Positions 25,336 through 35,003 of a stretch of DNA of 64,000 nt are shown here, piece after piece. How positions within the stretch are numbered: position 1 is the first letter of the stretch; each line of letters opens with the position of its first letter. This DNA is from Sphingobacterium sp. xlx-96 (lineage in GTDB: Bacteria > Bacteroidota > Bacteroidia > Sphingobacteriales > Sphingobacteriaceae), in contig NZ_WFKM01000017.1 of the NCBI RefSeq assembly GCF_011007365.1, positions 16,872 through 80,871 on the forward strand. Direction: 5' to 3'. The notes under the pieces were generated by a model, which worked only from the letters and a program-made list of their open reading frames with translations, was not told the DNA's origin and made no database searches. A program made the position numbers and the translations under genes.

Positions 25336-26208
25336 TTATTTGTTTAGATATTCTGTTAATACCATTTGACTTTTTTCGTAAGCCCGTCTTTGTTTACGTT
25401 CTACCCATTTTTCTTTTAGAATTTTACGCATTAACTTGTCGGTATATCGGATTATAAACACCTCATTCAACATCTTAAACAATCGTCGAGCACTGCTTGG
25501 AAATGAACGCAAAGTAATGGAGAATCCTGCTTCCAGATAGCGATTGAAATGCCAGTAGCCGCTTGGCATAAACAAGGCATCTCCATGTTCCATAAAGATC
25601 TCATGGCCCTGAGCGTACTTTAAAGCTGGAAATTTTTCAAAATCGGGATTTTCAAAGTCAATATTATAAACGGTGTGTACGGATAACGGTACTTTGTATA
25701 AAAATGGAGATTGATCGGGAGCGAATAGAAGTACCCTTTTCTTTCCTTCAAACTGAAAATGGAGCAAATCTCCCAAATCTACATCATAGTGCATGAGTAC
25801 TCGCGCTTCGCTTCCACCAAAAAATAGTGTAGGAATACGTTTAAAATATTTGAACCCTAGATCGGGATAGGTAAAGTTTTTTAGAAGTTCAGGGAGATGA
25901 TCGGTGATGATATAGAAAAAAATCCTAAGATCCGATGGTTGGTTTTTGATAAGCGTAATGTAATCTTTAAAACGCATATGGGTAACAGGTTCGTCTGTCG
26001 CTTTATTTGGGTCGGCAGGTTTGTTGTCGTATAGCCCAACTTCTTGCTCCCCAACTTTGTCATATATGTAATTTAAGTTCCATTTATCAAAATCCTTCCA
26101 TTTTTGTGCAAATCCCTTTATGAGTACTGGTCTTTGGGGTTGGAAATACTTTGTTAAAAACTCCTCTTTGGATATATCTTGAACTGTATCTACTTCGGAT
26201 AGAATCAT
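25336..26208 (-). CDS. JmjC-like cupin protein
   Basis: 290 aa. Cupin_8/JmjC-type fold: FQPQRPVLIKGFAQKWKDFDKW is the usual N-terminal block. The Fe(II) ligands appear as His and Asp in VLMHYDVDLGDLLHF and a distal His in MPSGYWHFNRY, with GKKRVLLFAPDQ between. This suggests a 2-oxoglutarate-dependent protein hydroxylase; the substrate is unknown. The C-terminus is Lys/Arg-rich. First gene of a two-gene unit with ychJ. Confidence 0.86.
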   Translation of the reverse strand: MILSEVDTVQDISKEEFLTKYFQPQRPVLIKGFAQKWKDFDKWNLNYIYDKVGEQEVGLYDNKPADPNKATDEPVTHMRFKDYITLIKNQPSDLRIFFYIITDHLPELLKNFTYPDLGFKYFKRIPTLFFGGSEARVLMHYDVDLGDLLHFQFEGKKRVLLFAPDQSPFLYKVPLSVHTVYNIDFENPDFEKFPALKYAQGHEIFMEHGDALFMPSGYWHFNRYLEAGFSITLRSFPSSARRLFKMLNEVFIIRYTDKLMRKILKEKWVERKQRRAYEKSQMVLTEYLNK

Positions 26209-26328
26209 ATGCTTTAATGCTTAAGCATAAAAGTAATAAATATTTAATTTTTTTATGACATAAATACAACTTAGTGGGCAAACTATTCCTTGGCTTTCTT
26301 CGTTGTTGTATAAAACAACCTCAATAAA

Positions 26329-26829
26329 ATGACATCAATTAAAAATGAAATAATAGGAACGTGGGAATTACTGTCCTATATCGAAGTTCCAGTAGATGGC
26401 GTAGACTCTTTTTTCCCTTTCGGAAAATCTCCAAAAGGGCTACTGTTATATAGTCCCGATGGCTATATGGCCGTACAGATTTCAGGGTCTGATGCAATAA
26501 AGTACATTTCGGAGGATAGGATGCAAGCCTCGTTCGACGAATTGGATCGACGTGTGCGGGGATATATCGCATTTAGTGGGAGGTATACGGTCGACAATAG
26601 AAATGCACATGTAGTATATGATATTACAAATTCCCTTTTTCCGAATTGGGAGGATAGCCAACAGATTCGAAAATTGGATTTCGAGGGAGATGTCCTTTTC
26701 CAAAAATCCTTAGAACCTATATGTTCCGGTGGGCAGATTGTTCATGCTTATATGACCTGGAAACGAATAGGGAGGGCTGTTGATTTTGCTGAATTTGGTG
26801 AAGATGCTGTAACTAATTTCCTGAGTTAA
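26329..26829 (+). CDS. Lipocalin-like domain protein
   Basis: 166 aa, a single lipocalin-like domain (the DUF group named 'Lipocalin-like'): IIGTWELLSYIE, PFGKSPKGLLLYSPDGYMAVQI, FSGRYTVDNRNAHVVYDI and LTWKRIG-like end (YMTWKRIGRA). There is no signal peptide, so cytosolic. Ligand unknown. A terminator follows directly. Confidence 0.83.
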   Translation: MTSIKNEIIGTWELLSYIEVPVDGVDSFFPFGKSPKGLLLYSPDGYMAVQISGSDAIKYISEDRMQASFDELDRRVRGYIAFSGRYTVDNRNAHVVYDITNSLFPNWEDSQQIRKLDFEGDVLFQKSLEPICSGGQIVHAYMTWKRIGRAVDFAEFGEDAVTNFLS

Positions 26830-26844
26830 GCTAGATCGGAGTAG

Positions 26845-26890
26845 AAAAGACATGTACTGAAGAAAAACCTTTAGCACATGTCTTTTTTTT
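26845..26890 (+). terminator. Terminator after lipocalin-like gene
   Basis: AAAAGACATGT (26845) pairs with ACATGTCTTTT (26876) across a 20-base loop, then more T. The A/T-flanked shape could also serve the convergent gene. Confidence 0.8.
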
Positions 26891-26925
26891 GTTGATGATC
26901 CACCGGCTGGCAGATCAGGGTAGTT

Positions 26926-27264
26926 TTATTTATAGATAGATTCCTTTTTGAATTTTTTGACCAATAGTGCATATACGATTGCTCTATATTTATTTTTGTT
27001 GGATTTTCCTACCGCTTCGATAACCTCTTCGATAGCGGCATCCAGTTTAGCATCATCTTTTAATCCCAACTTTTTGATCAAGAAATTATTTTTTAAACGA
27101 TCCAATTCCGCCTTATCCGATGCAGCGATAGTTTCTGCGTCTGCCTTATAGATAGATGGTCCTAGCCCTTTGGCCACAGACGCGATGAGGTCTGCATCAA
27201 TATCAAGATTTAGTTTTTTTGCTTCGGCAACGTATGCTGCTACTTTTTCATCTAATTTACTCAT
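26926..27264 (-). CDS. DUF2853 family protein
   Basis: 112 aa, helical and Lys-rich. Full-length match to DUF2853: KVAAYVAEAKKLNLDIDADLI, VAKGLGPSIYKADAETIAA and ELDRLKNNFLIKKLGL. Structurally characterised members exist but no role is known. Monocistronic, convergent with the lipocalin-like gene. Confidence 0.88.
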   Translation of the reverse strand: MSKLDEKVAAYVAEAKKLNLDIDADLIASVAKGLGPSIYKADAETIAASDKAELDRLKNNFLIKKLGLKDDAKLDAAIEEVIEAVGKSNKNKYRAIVYALLVKKFKKESIYK

Positions 27265-27373
27265 TGTTGTTTCTGTTTATTTAATACGAATGATTAATAG
27301 TACTTTAAATTTAATCAATATTATTTTATAAAAACAAGACAGGGATGAATATAATTTCGAACGTAGATGAATT

Positions 27374-28555
27374 TTACGATAGTCTCTTCATTTTTCTGTT
27401 TAGCATCGCGAGGTAACTATAGCCAAGTATACCCGCTGCGCAAGAAGTCAATAATACAGCCAATTTAGCCTCTTCGATATGTAGCATATCGTTAAAGGAA
27501 AGCATGGCGACAAATATGGACATGGTAAATCCGATACCTCCAAGAATTCCGACTCCAAACATGTGTTTCCAGCCTGCATGTTCTGGCAGAGTGGATATCC
27601 CTAGCTTTACACACACCCAACATGTAAAGAGTATACCGACTGACTTTCCGACCAACAGGCCCAAGATAATACCCATTCCCATGGGGGATGCCAACCCATG
27701 GATCATTTCAGCATGTAGTACGATAGCGGTATTGGCAAATGCGAATAGCGGTATAATAATAAAATTTACCGGTTTTGACAGTAAATGCTCGAGATATTCC
27801 AGAGGCGATTCTTTGTCATCCGGTGTGGTCGGGATAGTCATCGCGGTCAAAACTCCTGCTATAGTAGCATGAATCCCTGAATGATGGATAAAGTACCACA
27901 TAAATATACCTGGCACGATATAAAATAATAGATTGCGAATGCCGATTTTATTGAAAACCAATTGCAATATAACAAGTCCGATAGCCAATAATAGATAAGT
28001 ATAATGAAGAGTCCCTGAGTAAAATAGTGCAATAACCAATATAGCTAATAAATCATCGACGATAGCCAGTGCTGCTAGAAATATTTTCAGACTGGCGGGA
28101 ACTTTATTTCCCAGTAATGAAATTACAGCAAGGGCAAACGCAATGTCTGTAGCCATAGGTATGCCCCAACCATGCACAGTGGGTTGATCATGGTTAAACA
28201 AGGTGTACAAAGCAGCGGGCAAAAGAGCCCCACCGATAGCAGCAAAGATTGGCAATGCAGCTTTCTTGGGGGATGCAAGTTCGCCTTCAACCAATTCCCG
28301 CTTTATTTCTAAACCAACCAGTAAAAAGAAAAAGGCCATTAGGCCGTCGTCAATCCATTGCTTGATAGAATACTTTAAATGAATTGTGTCGCTCTCATAA
28401 CCTATAGTGGTTGATAGTAGGTTGGTAAGAGATTCTCCGTAAGAGGAATTGGCAATAACTAAGGCAAGTATGACACATATAAACAGGAGAATACCACCGC
28501 CTGAACTAGATTCGAAAAAATTTCTAAATGATCGGAGGTTAATGAGTTTAGACAT
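27374..28555 (-). CDS. nhaA: Na+/H+ antiporter NhaA
   Basis: 393 aa, about 12 transmembrane segments. The ion-binding pair is visible in ALAIVDDLLAILVIALFYSG (Asp-Asp of TM5). PMATDIAFALAVISLLG (TM4) and KQWIDDGLMAFFFLLVGLEIKRE are also diagnostic. It exchanges Na+ for H+ across the inner membrane for pH and salt homeostasis. The open frame extends to 28582, but a TATCTTTG promoter box covers that region, so ATG 28555 (MSKLINLRSF) is preferred. Confidence 0.94.
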   Translation of the reverse strand: MSKLINLRSFRNFFESSSGGGILLFICVILALVIANSSYGESLTNLLSTTIGYESDTIHLKYSIKQWIDDGLMAFFFLLVGLEIKRELVEGELASPKKAALPIFAAIGGALLPAALYTLFNHDQPTVHGWGIPMATDIAFALAVISLLGNKVPASLKIFLAALAIVDDLLAILVIALFYSGTLHYTYLLLAIGLVILQLVFNKIGIRNLLFYIVPGIFMWYFIHHSGIHATIAGVLTAMTIPTTPDDKESPLEYLEHLLSKPVNFIIIPLFAFANTAIVLHAEMIHGLASPMGMGIILGLLVGKSVGILFTCWVCVKLGISTLPEHAGWKHMFGVGILGGIGFTMSIFVAMLSFNDMLHIEEAKLAVLLTSCAAGILGYSYLAMLNRKMKRLS

Positions 28556-28579
28556 CTTATACTGAAATTTGATTTTCGA

Positions 28580-28587
28580 CAAAGATA
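28580..28587 (-). promoter_or_regulatory. -7 box TATCTTTG for nhaA
   Basis: Minus-strand exact TAnnTTTG match just after the stop of the ABC permease gene. It gives nhaA its own promoter and a leader of about 20 bases to ATG 28555. Confidence 0.55.
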
Positions 28588-28588
28588 A

Positions 28589-29893
28589 TTAACTTTTGTA
28601 TCTAAACCATTTCACTATTTCTTTATAACTGGCCTTCTTTCCATACATTAATATGCCGATACGATAGATACGTGCTGCGATCCAGGTCGTCAAAACGAAC
28701 CCACCCACCAAAAGTAACGCCGAAATGACAATCTGCCAAGTCGGTACACCAAACGGAATGCGTACCAGCATAGCAATTGGAGATGTGAAAGGGATGAAGC
28801 TCAGCCATGTGGCTACCGTACCGTGCGGATCGTTCATCAGGACTCCGAAGGATAGTGCATAGGTAAGGAGTAAAGGCATGGTTATAGGCATGGTAAATTG
28901 GGAGGCTTCTGTCTCACTATCTACCGCAGAGCCTACGGCAGCAAACAGTGCGCTGTATATTAAATAGCCTCCTAAAAAAAATATAAAGAAGCAAATAATA
29001 ATTTCAGGAAAATTGATGGATTGCACCACAGCCCAAGTCTCTGGAGATAGCATGGCTCCGTCAGATTCTACCATCTTATTCCCAACAACCTGATTACTTA
29101 ATTCGGTTTTTGACACAAAGAAAGTAGAGGCAACGCCGGCTAACATAAATGACAACAATATCCATAATACAAACTGTGTGAGCCCGACAAGACCTATACC
29201 AATGATCTTGCCCATCATTAACTGAAATGGCTTTACAGATGAGATAATGACTTCAATAATTCTACTGCTTTTTTCTTCGATGATACCTCGCATAACCTGT
29301 GATCCATAAAGAAATAGGGATATGTACACGAGTATGGAGAGCGCAAGAGCTATACCCATAGCGACTTCTGTATTACTATTTTTTGCCTGTCCATCTTCTG
29401 TGATTTCTTTAGCAGTAATACTGACACTTGTATTAATCTTGTTCAAGCTATCTATATTGATGCCCAATTTTTGATACTTATAATCCCGGACAATGTCACT
29501 CAAATTGGCGCGGATATCGTTTTGGATGCCTACATTGGGCTTGCTGGGCGCCATGAAATCAACTTTAAGATTACTTATGAAATCTTTTGGTATTACCAGA
29601 ATACTGGTGTTGTTATCGGCATCTTTTATTGCAGATAATTGAGTCTGCAAATCTTTATTACTATGGATATAGGTTATATTATTGGATGATTTGAGTTTGC
29701 CTGCAATACTTCCTTCTTGGTCTACGATATATACAGTAGCATGATTTTCTTCAAAGCTCTTTTTGGTAAGAAAAATGATCCCTACATACATTCCGATAAA
29801 AAACAGAGGTACTAAGAAGGTCGTAAGTAAAAAGGAACGCTTTCTAACGCGTGTCAGGTATTCTCTTTGTATAATTAGAACAATCTTATGCAT
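28589..29893 (-). CDS. ABC transporter permease, NatB/ABC-2 type
   Basis: 434 aa. TM1 at about residues 20-42 (FLVPLFFIGMYVGIIFL), a large extracytoplasmic domain (about 45-180), then a cluster of TM segments with EEKSSRIIEVIISSVKPFQLMMGKIIG, the ABC-2 signature, and PFTSPIAMLVRIPFG. It resembles the Na+ exporter NatB and related membranes of efflux ABC systems. It overlaps the ATPase gene by 8 bases. Confidence 0.88.
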   Translation of the reverse strand: MHKIVLIIQREYLTRVRKRSFLLTTFLVPLFFIGMYVGIIFLTKKSFEENHATVYIVDQEGSIAGKLKSSNNITYIHSNKDLQTQLSAIKDADNNTSILVIPKDFISNLKVDFMAPSKPNVGIQNDIRANLSDIVRDYKYQKLGINIDSLNKINTSVSITAKEITEDGQAKNSNTEVAMGIALALSILVYISLFLYGSQVMRGIIEEKSSRIIEVIISSVKPFQLMMGKIIGIGLVGLTQFVLWILLSFMLAGVASTFFVSKTELSNQVVGNKMVESDGAMLSPETWAVVQSINFPEIIICFFIFFLGGYLIYSALFAAVGSAVDSETEASQFTMPITMPLLLTYALSFGVLMNDPHGTVATWLSFIPFTSPIAMLVRIPFGVPTWQIVISALLLVGGFVLTTWIAARIYRIGILMYGKKASYKEIVKWFRYKS

Positions 29894-30812
29894 GGTTTAG
29901 TGGGGTTTGGGAGACTTTCTCAATGAATATATCGTGGATAGAAGGAATGATTTCCTTAACCTGTATTATTTGGATGCTATCCAACAGATAGCGTATACCG
30001 TCATTTAATGTGACACCATCAATTAGTTTTACTTTCAATTGAACCTCATCGTGTTGTACAGTCTGCGAGATGATATCGAATAATTCTGTTTGTTGCAGTT
30101 TGTGTTCAGGTATATCAGGTAGTTTATAATCAATTAAATAGGTGCTGTTGTTGTATTGTTTCTTAATTTCTTTGACAGCGCCATCTAGTATTTTTTTCGA
30201 TTTGTGGATTAACGCGATGTTGTCGCAAAGCTCTTCAACAGTTTCCATACGGTGCGTAGAGTAAATTATTGTAGCTCCAGCTTTGTTCAGTTCGAGAATT
30301 TCATCTTGGATGATTTGCGCATTGACTGGATCAAAACCTGAAAAAGGTTCATCAAGGATAATGAGTTTTGGTTGGTGCAATACGGTGGCGACAAATTGAA
30401 CTTTTTGCTGCATACCTTTACTCAGATCTTCTATTCGCTTGTCCCACCAGCTTCCGATGTCTAATTTTTCAAACCAATAGTTTAATCGTTGTCTGGCCTC
30501 TAAGCGACTGAGTCCTTTGAGTTGTGCCAGATAAACCATTTGTTCACCTACTTTCATTTTCTTATACAAGCCACGTTCTTCAGGAAGATAGCCGATTTGG
30601 GCAATATGTTCACTGGACAGTGGGCTTCCATCGAATAATATTTCACCCGAGTCTGGAGCAGTAATTTGATTTATAATGCGTATTAATGAGGTTTTTCCGG
30701 CACCATTAGGGCCCAATAGTCCAAATATTTTTCCTTCGGGTATATAGAGTGAAACATCATCCAAAGCCCGATGATTTGCATATTGTTTTACAATATTCTT
30801 AATTTCTAACAT
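29886..30812 (-). CDS. ABC transporter ATP-binding protein, NatA-like
   Basis: 308 aa. Walker A GLLGPNGAGKTSLIR, signature LSKGMQQKVQF, Walker B KLIILDEPFSGFDPVN and the H-loop STHRMETV are present; a C-terminal DUF4162-like tail follows. Partner of the overlapping ABC-2 permease. Exported substrate unknown; a Na+/drug/peptide efflux role is family knowledge. Its start lies 94 bases from divergent engB. Confidence 0.92.
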   Translation of the reverse strand: MLEIKNIVKQYANHRALDDVSLYIPEGKIFGLLGPNGAGKTSLIRIINQITAPDSGEILFDGSPLSSEHIAQIGYLPEERGLYKKMKVGEQMVYLAQLKGLSRLEARQRLNYWFEKLDIGSWWDKRIEDLSKGMQQKVQFVATVLHQPKLIILDEPFSGFDPVNAQIIQDEILELNKAGATIIYSTHRMETVEELCDNIALIHKSKKILDGAVKEIKKQYNNSTYLIDYKLPDIPEHKLQQTELFDIISQTVQHDEVQLKVKLIDGVTLNDGIRYLLDSIQIIQVKEIIPSIHDIFIEKVSQTPLNHA

Positions 30813-30901
30813 ATAGGTTTTTATGAGAGACTAAAATAGTAAAATTATCAGAGGTTTTTGAATCAACTTAAAAGCCTTTTTAATTTTTGTTAAATTAATT
30901 C

Positions 30902-30909
30902 TACCTTTG
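30902..30909 (+). promoter_or_regulatory. -7 box TACCTTTG for engB (possible leaderless mRNA)
   Basis: Exact match ending 3 bases before ATG 30913. If used, transcription would begin at or next to the start codon. Confidence 0.5.
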
Positions 30910-30912
30910 TCT

Positions 30913-31527
30913 ATGCTTATCAAATCCGCTGAATTTGTATGTAGTAATACACAAGTCGACAAATTACCTGATCCTACATTACCAGAATATGCGTTTATTG
31001 GACGTTCTAATGTTGGTAAATCTTCGTTGATCAATGCTTTGACGAATAAGAAAGGACTGGCAAAGACATCCCAAAGACCCGGAAAGACACAACTTATAAA
31101 TCATTTTATAATTAATGATACTTGGTATCTGGTGGATTTACCTGGCTATGGATATGCGCAGACTTCTAAAAAGAATAGAGCCGATTGGGAAAAATTTATT
31201 AGAAAGTATTTGTTGAGTAGGGAAAGCCTACAATGTATTTTCGTTCTGATCGATAGTCGTCTAGAACCTCAAAAAATAGATTTGGACTTTTGTTGTTGGC
31301 TTGGAGAGAGAGGCCTACCTTTTATGTTGATCTTTACTAAAGCAGATAAACAGTCAATAGTAAAGTCTGATCAAAACATGGCCAAGTTTAAGCGGGCACT
31401 TCTCAAATGGTTTGAAGAGGTTCCTACGAGGTTTTTGACATCTGCTGAAGATAAGATGGGGCTGGAGCCAATTTTAGAAAAGATTGATGCGATAAATCAA
31501 GAATTTACGGTACCTCCTGTTTCCTAG
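30913..31527 (+). CDS. engB: Ribosome biogenesis GTPase EngB (YsxC/YihA)
   Basis: 204 aa, normal length. GTPase motifs: G1 GRSNVGKSSLI, G3 DLPGYGYA, G4 TKADK, and the switch region KTSQRPGKTQLINHF. Needed for assembly of the 50S subunit. Homologues begin at the same place as MLIKSAEF, so ATG 30913 is the start; the TTG at 30907 lies in the promoter box. Confidence 0.95.
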   Translation: MLIKSAEFVCSNTQVDKLPDPTLPEYAFIGRSNVGKSSLINALTNKKGLAKTSQRPGKTQLINHFIINDTWYLVDLPGYGYAQTSKKNRADWEKFIRKYLLSRESLQCIFVLIDSRLEPQKIDLDFCCWLGERGLPFMLIFTKADKQSIVKSDQNMAKFKRALLKWFEEVPTRFLTSAEDKMGLEPILEKIDAINQEFTVPPVS

Positions 31528-31688
31528 TTATGAAATATCCATGTAGTACCGGCTACACAAACACGAATGACCGCGAAGCAGCATGCACAGCATTTCGCAA
31601 CTAAAACGTGCATAATATAGTTTGGATATTCCCTATGACAGATAAAAATCAAACCGAGTTTGCGAGCTCATGAAATAATTATACACAT

Positions 31689-32552
31689 ATGAAAAAATAT
31701 ATGTCGTTGGTGCTTTTTGCGCATAGCATCTTTGCACTTCCTTTTGCAGTTATTGGTTTTTTTTTAGCGGTATCGACTACAGTATATAATTTTGAGTGGA
31801 AGCTGTTCTTTCTGATGCTGTTATGTATGGTTACAGCACGTAATGCTGCCATGGCATTCAATAGATATTTAGATAGAGATGTAGATGCGCTCAACCCGAG
31901 AACAGCTGTACGTGATATTCCGGCCGGCAAAATCAGTCCCTCTGCAGCTTTAACATTCACAGTTGTTAATTGTATAGTTTTTGTAGTTGCTACCTACTTT
32001 ATTAATCCGATGTGTTTGTTATTATCGCCGATTGCGTTGTTTGTCGTTTTGTTCTATTCTTATATGAAACGCATCTCGCCGCTTTGTCATTTTGTTTTAG
32101 GGTTAGGTTTGGGACTTGCTCCCGTGGGCGCTTATCTTGCCGTAACAGGCCAGTTTGATTTAGTACCTATATGGTATGGTTTAGCAGTGCTAACCTGGGT
32201 CAGTGGGTTTGATATTATTTATGCATTACAAGATGAGGATTTTGACCGTAAGCACAAGTTGCAATCCATACCGGCCAATTTTGGGGCAAAGAATGCGTTA
32301 AGAATCTCCGAAATATTACACCTGTTATCATTTGTTTTCGTGCTACTTCCTGCGTTATTTATCCAAGTAGGGATTCTTTATTACATTGGAGTGGCATTTT
32401 ATGGCGCATTGTTGGTTTATCAGCATCGAATAGTGAGTCCTACCGATTTGTCGCGGGTGGACAGAGCATTTATGACGACAAATGGGATTGCTTCTGTTGT
32501 TTTTGCTTGTTTTTATCTCTTGGATGTTTTGTCAGGGCATTGGATGATATAA
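31689..32552 (+). CDS. UbiA-family prenyltransferase, MqnP-like
   Basis: 287 aa with 8-9 transmembrane segments. The two Asp-rich motifs are NRYLDRDVDALNPRTAVRDI (residues about 57-76) and GFDIIYALQDEDFDRKHKL (about 174-192). The DxDALNPRTAxRDIPAG text marks the 'other UbiA' group that acts as MqnP in the futalosine route to menaquinone. Bacteroidota make menaquinone, so MqnP is more likely than ubiquinone-type UbiA; the assignment rests on family knowledge. Confidence 0.84.
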   Translation: MKKYMSLVLFAHSIFALPFAVIGFFLAVSTTVYNFEWKLFFLMLLCMVTARNAAMAFNRYLDRDVDALNPRTAVRDIPAGKISPSAALTFTVVNCIVFVVATYFINPMCLLLSPIALFVVLFYSYMKRISPLCHFVLGLGLGLAPVGAYLAVTGQFDLVPIWYGLAVLTWVSGFDIIYALQDEDFDRKHKLQSIPANFGAKNALRISEILHLLSFVFVLLPALFIQVGILYYIGVAFYGALLVYQHRIVSPTDLSRVDRAFMTTNGIASVVFACFYLLDVLSGHWMI

Positions 32553-32633
32553 CGAAGTTTTACAATATTATTGGTAAAAATAATTGTCATTCCATTTTGA
32601 AATAGTAATATTTGCAGAAATCTTATAAAGTTA

Positions 32634-35000
32634 ATGGCTAAAAATTTATTGATAGTAGAGTCGCCAGCAAAGGCTAAAACGATAGAAGGATATTTAGGAA
32701 GTGATTTTCTGGTAAAGTCTAGTTACGGACATATCCGTGATTTGGTGAAGACGGATGACGCTATCGATACCGATAATAAGTTTGAACAAAAATATGAAGT
32801 TCCTGCCGATAAAAAGGCTGTTGTCAGCGAGTTGAAGAAATTAGCAAAGACTGCAGAAACAGTATGGTTAGCGTCCGATGAGGACCGCGAGGGAGAGGCC
32901 ATTTCATGGCATTTGTTCGAAACATTAGGGCTCAAGGAAGATGCGACCAAGCGTATCGTATTTCATGAAATTACAAAACCAGCCATATTAAGCGCTATTG
33001 AAAACCCACGAAAAATAGACTATAACCTAGTATATGCCCAACAAGCACGTAGGGTACTTGATAGACTTGTGGGGTTTGAATTGTCTCCTGTGCTTTGGAG
33101 AAAGGTAAAACCATCACTTTCTGCTGGACGTGTACAGTCAGTGGCTGTACGTGTTATTGTAGAGCGTGAACGCGAAATAAATAAATTTAATGCGGAAGCA
33201 GCTTTTAAAATTGTCGCTATTTTTTATACAGGCAAGGGGAAGGAGTTTTTCAAAGCCGAGCTACCACAACGTTTTGATAAAAAAGAAGATGCGAAGTTGT
33301 TTTTAAATGACTGCATGAAAGCTGATTTTTCGATTGCATCATTAGAGAAAAAGCCTGCCCGAAGAAATCCAGCTGCACCTTTTACAACTTCGACGTTGCA
33401 ACAGGAGGCTAGCCGTAAGTTAGGTTTTTCAGTTGCTAGGACTATGCAGGTCGCGCAGCGGCTGTATGAAGCTGGACGGATCACTTATATGCGTACCGAT
33501 TCGGTTAATTTATCAGATACCGCAATTCAAGCGGCCGAAAATGAGATTGTAAATGCTTATGGGGAGAAGTACCACAAGCTAAGGAAATATAAAACAAAAG
33601 CCGCAGGAGCACAGGAAGCACACGAAGCTATACGGCCGACTTACTTTTCAGAACACTCTATCGACGGGGATGCTTCCGAGCGACGTTTATACGAGTTGAT
33701 CTGGAAGCGCGCTATTGCTTCGCAAATGAGTGAAGCAGAGTTTGAAAAGACTGTGGCCAAGATTGATATTTCTACACGGAAAGAGGAATTGACCGCAACC
33801 GGTGAAATCATGCGATTCGACGGCTTCTTGAAGGTGTATATGGAGTCTACGGACGAGGAAAATGATGTGGTTGCGGATGGGGATGCGGACAATGCATTGT
33901 TACCACCTTTAGAGCAGGGGCAAGTGTTAACGCTCAACGAGATGACGGCCACTGAACGATTCTCTCGTCCTCCTGCCCGTTATACAGAGGCTTCTTTGGT
34001 AAAGAAATTGGAGGAGTTGGGGATCGGAAGACCTTCTACATATGCACCGACTATTTCTACTATTCAAAATCGTGGTTACGTAATTAAGGAGGATCGTGAT
34101 GGTAAGCCGCGTGATTACAACGTACTTCGATTGGTCGGAACTGAGATTAGTGAAGTATTAAAGACCGAAATGACAGGAGTAGAGCGTAATAAGCTTTTTC
34201 CTACAGACATAGGTGTATTAGTTAACGACTTTTTAGTAGAACATTTTAAAGGTATTGTGGACTTTAACTTTACGGCTCGTGTTGAGAAAGAATTCGATGA
34301 GATCGCTCAGGGCAGTAAGGAGTGGACCGATATGCTAGAAGCGTTTTATCGTCCTTTTCATCATGAGGTAGAGGATACGTTGGAAAATGCAGAAAGAGCG
34401 ACCAACGAGCGGGAGCTCGGTACTGATCCAGAAACAGGAAAGCCTGTTAGTGTACGTGTAGGCCGTTTCGGACCATTGGTTCAGATCGGAACAGCCGATG
34501 ACGAGGAAAAGCCACGCTTTGCATCTTTACGCAAGGGACAGATGATCGAAACGATAACTTTTGAAGAAGCAATGGAGTTATTTAAGCTTCCTAAAAAGGT
34601 GGGTCAATTTGAAGAAAAGGAAATGACGGTCGCTATAGGACGTTTTGGACCTTACATCAAGCATGAGTCTGCATTTTACTCCTTACCCAAAGGAGTAGAT
34701 CCTTTAGACGTGACCGAAGAGCAGGCTATAGCAATTATTAAAGAGAAAAGACAGAAAGATATTGAAAAAGTAATACGCGTCTTTGACGAAAATCCAAAAG
34801 CCCAGATTGAAAATGGACGATGGGGCCCATTTATTCGATTGGAAAAACAGAATATCAAAATTCCTAAAGGGACAGACGTATCAGCAATCACTTATGAGGA
34901 TGTTTTAAAATGGGCAGCAGAAGACCCTAAAGCTGGTAAAACTGTAAAAAAAATAACAAAGAAACCTGCAACGAAGAAAGCCGCAACAAAAAAGAAGTAG
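32634..35000 (+). CDS. topA: DNA topoisomerase I
   Basis: 788 aa type IA topoisomerase. Toprim domain: LLIVESPAKAKTIEGYLG at residues 4-21 and ASDEDREGEAISWH. The catalytic tyrosine is in RITYMRTDSVNLS. KPSLSAGRVQSVAVRVIV and GIGRPSTYAPTISTIQNRGYV are further signatures. The C-terminal part has repeated Topo_C-type units (VGRFGPLVQIG, IGRFGPYIKH, GRWGPFIRL) instead of zinc fingers and ends in a Lys-rich tail. Relaxes negative supercoils. Begins a run topA-unknown-cmk with gaps of 3 and 7 bases. Confidence 0.96.
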   Translation: MAKNLLIVESPAKAKTIEGYLGSDFLVKSSYGHIRDLVKTDDAIDTDNKFEQKYEVPADKKAVVSELKKLAKTAETVWLASDEDREGEAISWHLFETLGLKEDATKRIVFHEITKPAILSAIENPRKIDYNLVYAQQARRVLDRLVGFELSPVLWRKVKPSLSAGRVQSVAVRVIVEREREINKFNAEAAFKIVAIFYTGKGKEFFKAELPQRFDKKEDAKLFLNDCMKADFSIASLEKKPARRNPAAPFTTSTLQQEASRKLGFSVARTMQVAQRLYEAGRITYMRTDSVNLSDTAIQAAENEIVNAYGEKYHKLRKYKTKAAGAQEAHEAIRPTYFSEHSIDGDASERRLYELIWKRAIASQMSEAEFEKTVAKIDISTRKEELTATGEIMRFDGFLKVYMESTDEENDVVADGDADNALLPPLEQGQVLTLNEMTATERFSRPPARYTEASLVKKLEELGIGRPSTYAPTISTIQNRGYVIKEDRDGKPRDYNVLRLVGTEISEVLKTEMTGVERNKLFPTDIGVLVNDFLVEHFKGIVDFNFTARVEKEFDEIAQGSKEWTDMLEAFYRPFHHEVEDTLENAERATNERELGTDPETGKPVSVRVGRFGPLVQIGTADDEEKPRFASLRKGQMIETITFEEAMELFKLPKKVGQFEEKEMTVAIGRFGPYIKHESAFYSLPKGVDPLDVTEEQAIAIIKEKRQKDIEKVIRVFDENPKAQIENGRWGPFIRLEKQNIKIPKGTDVSAITYEDVLKWAAEDPKAGKTVKKITKKPATKKAATKKK

Positions 35001-35003
35001 CAG

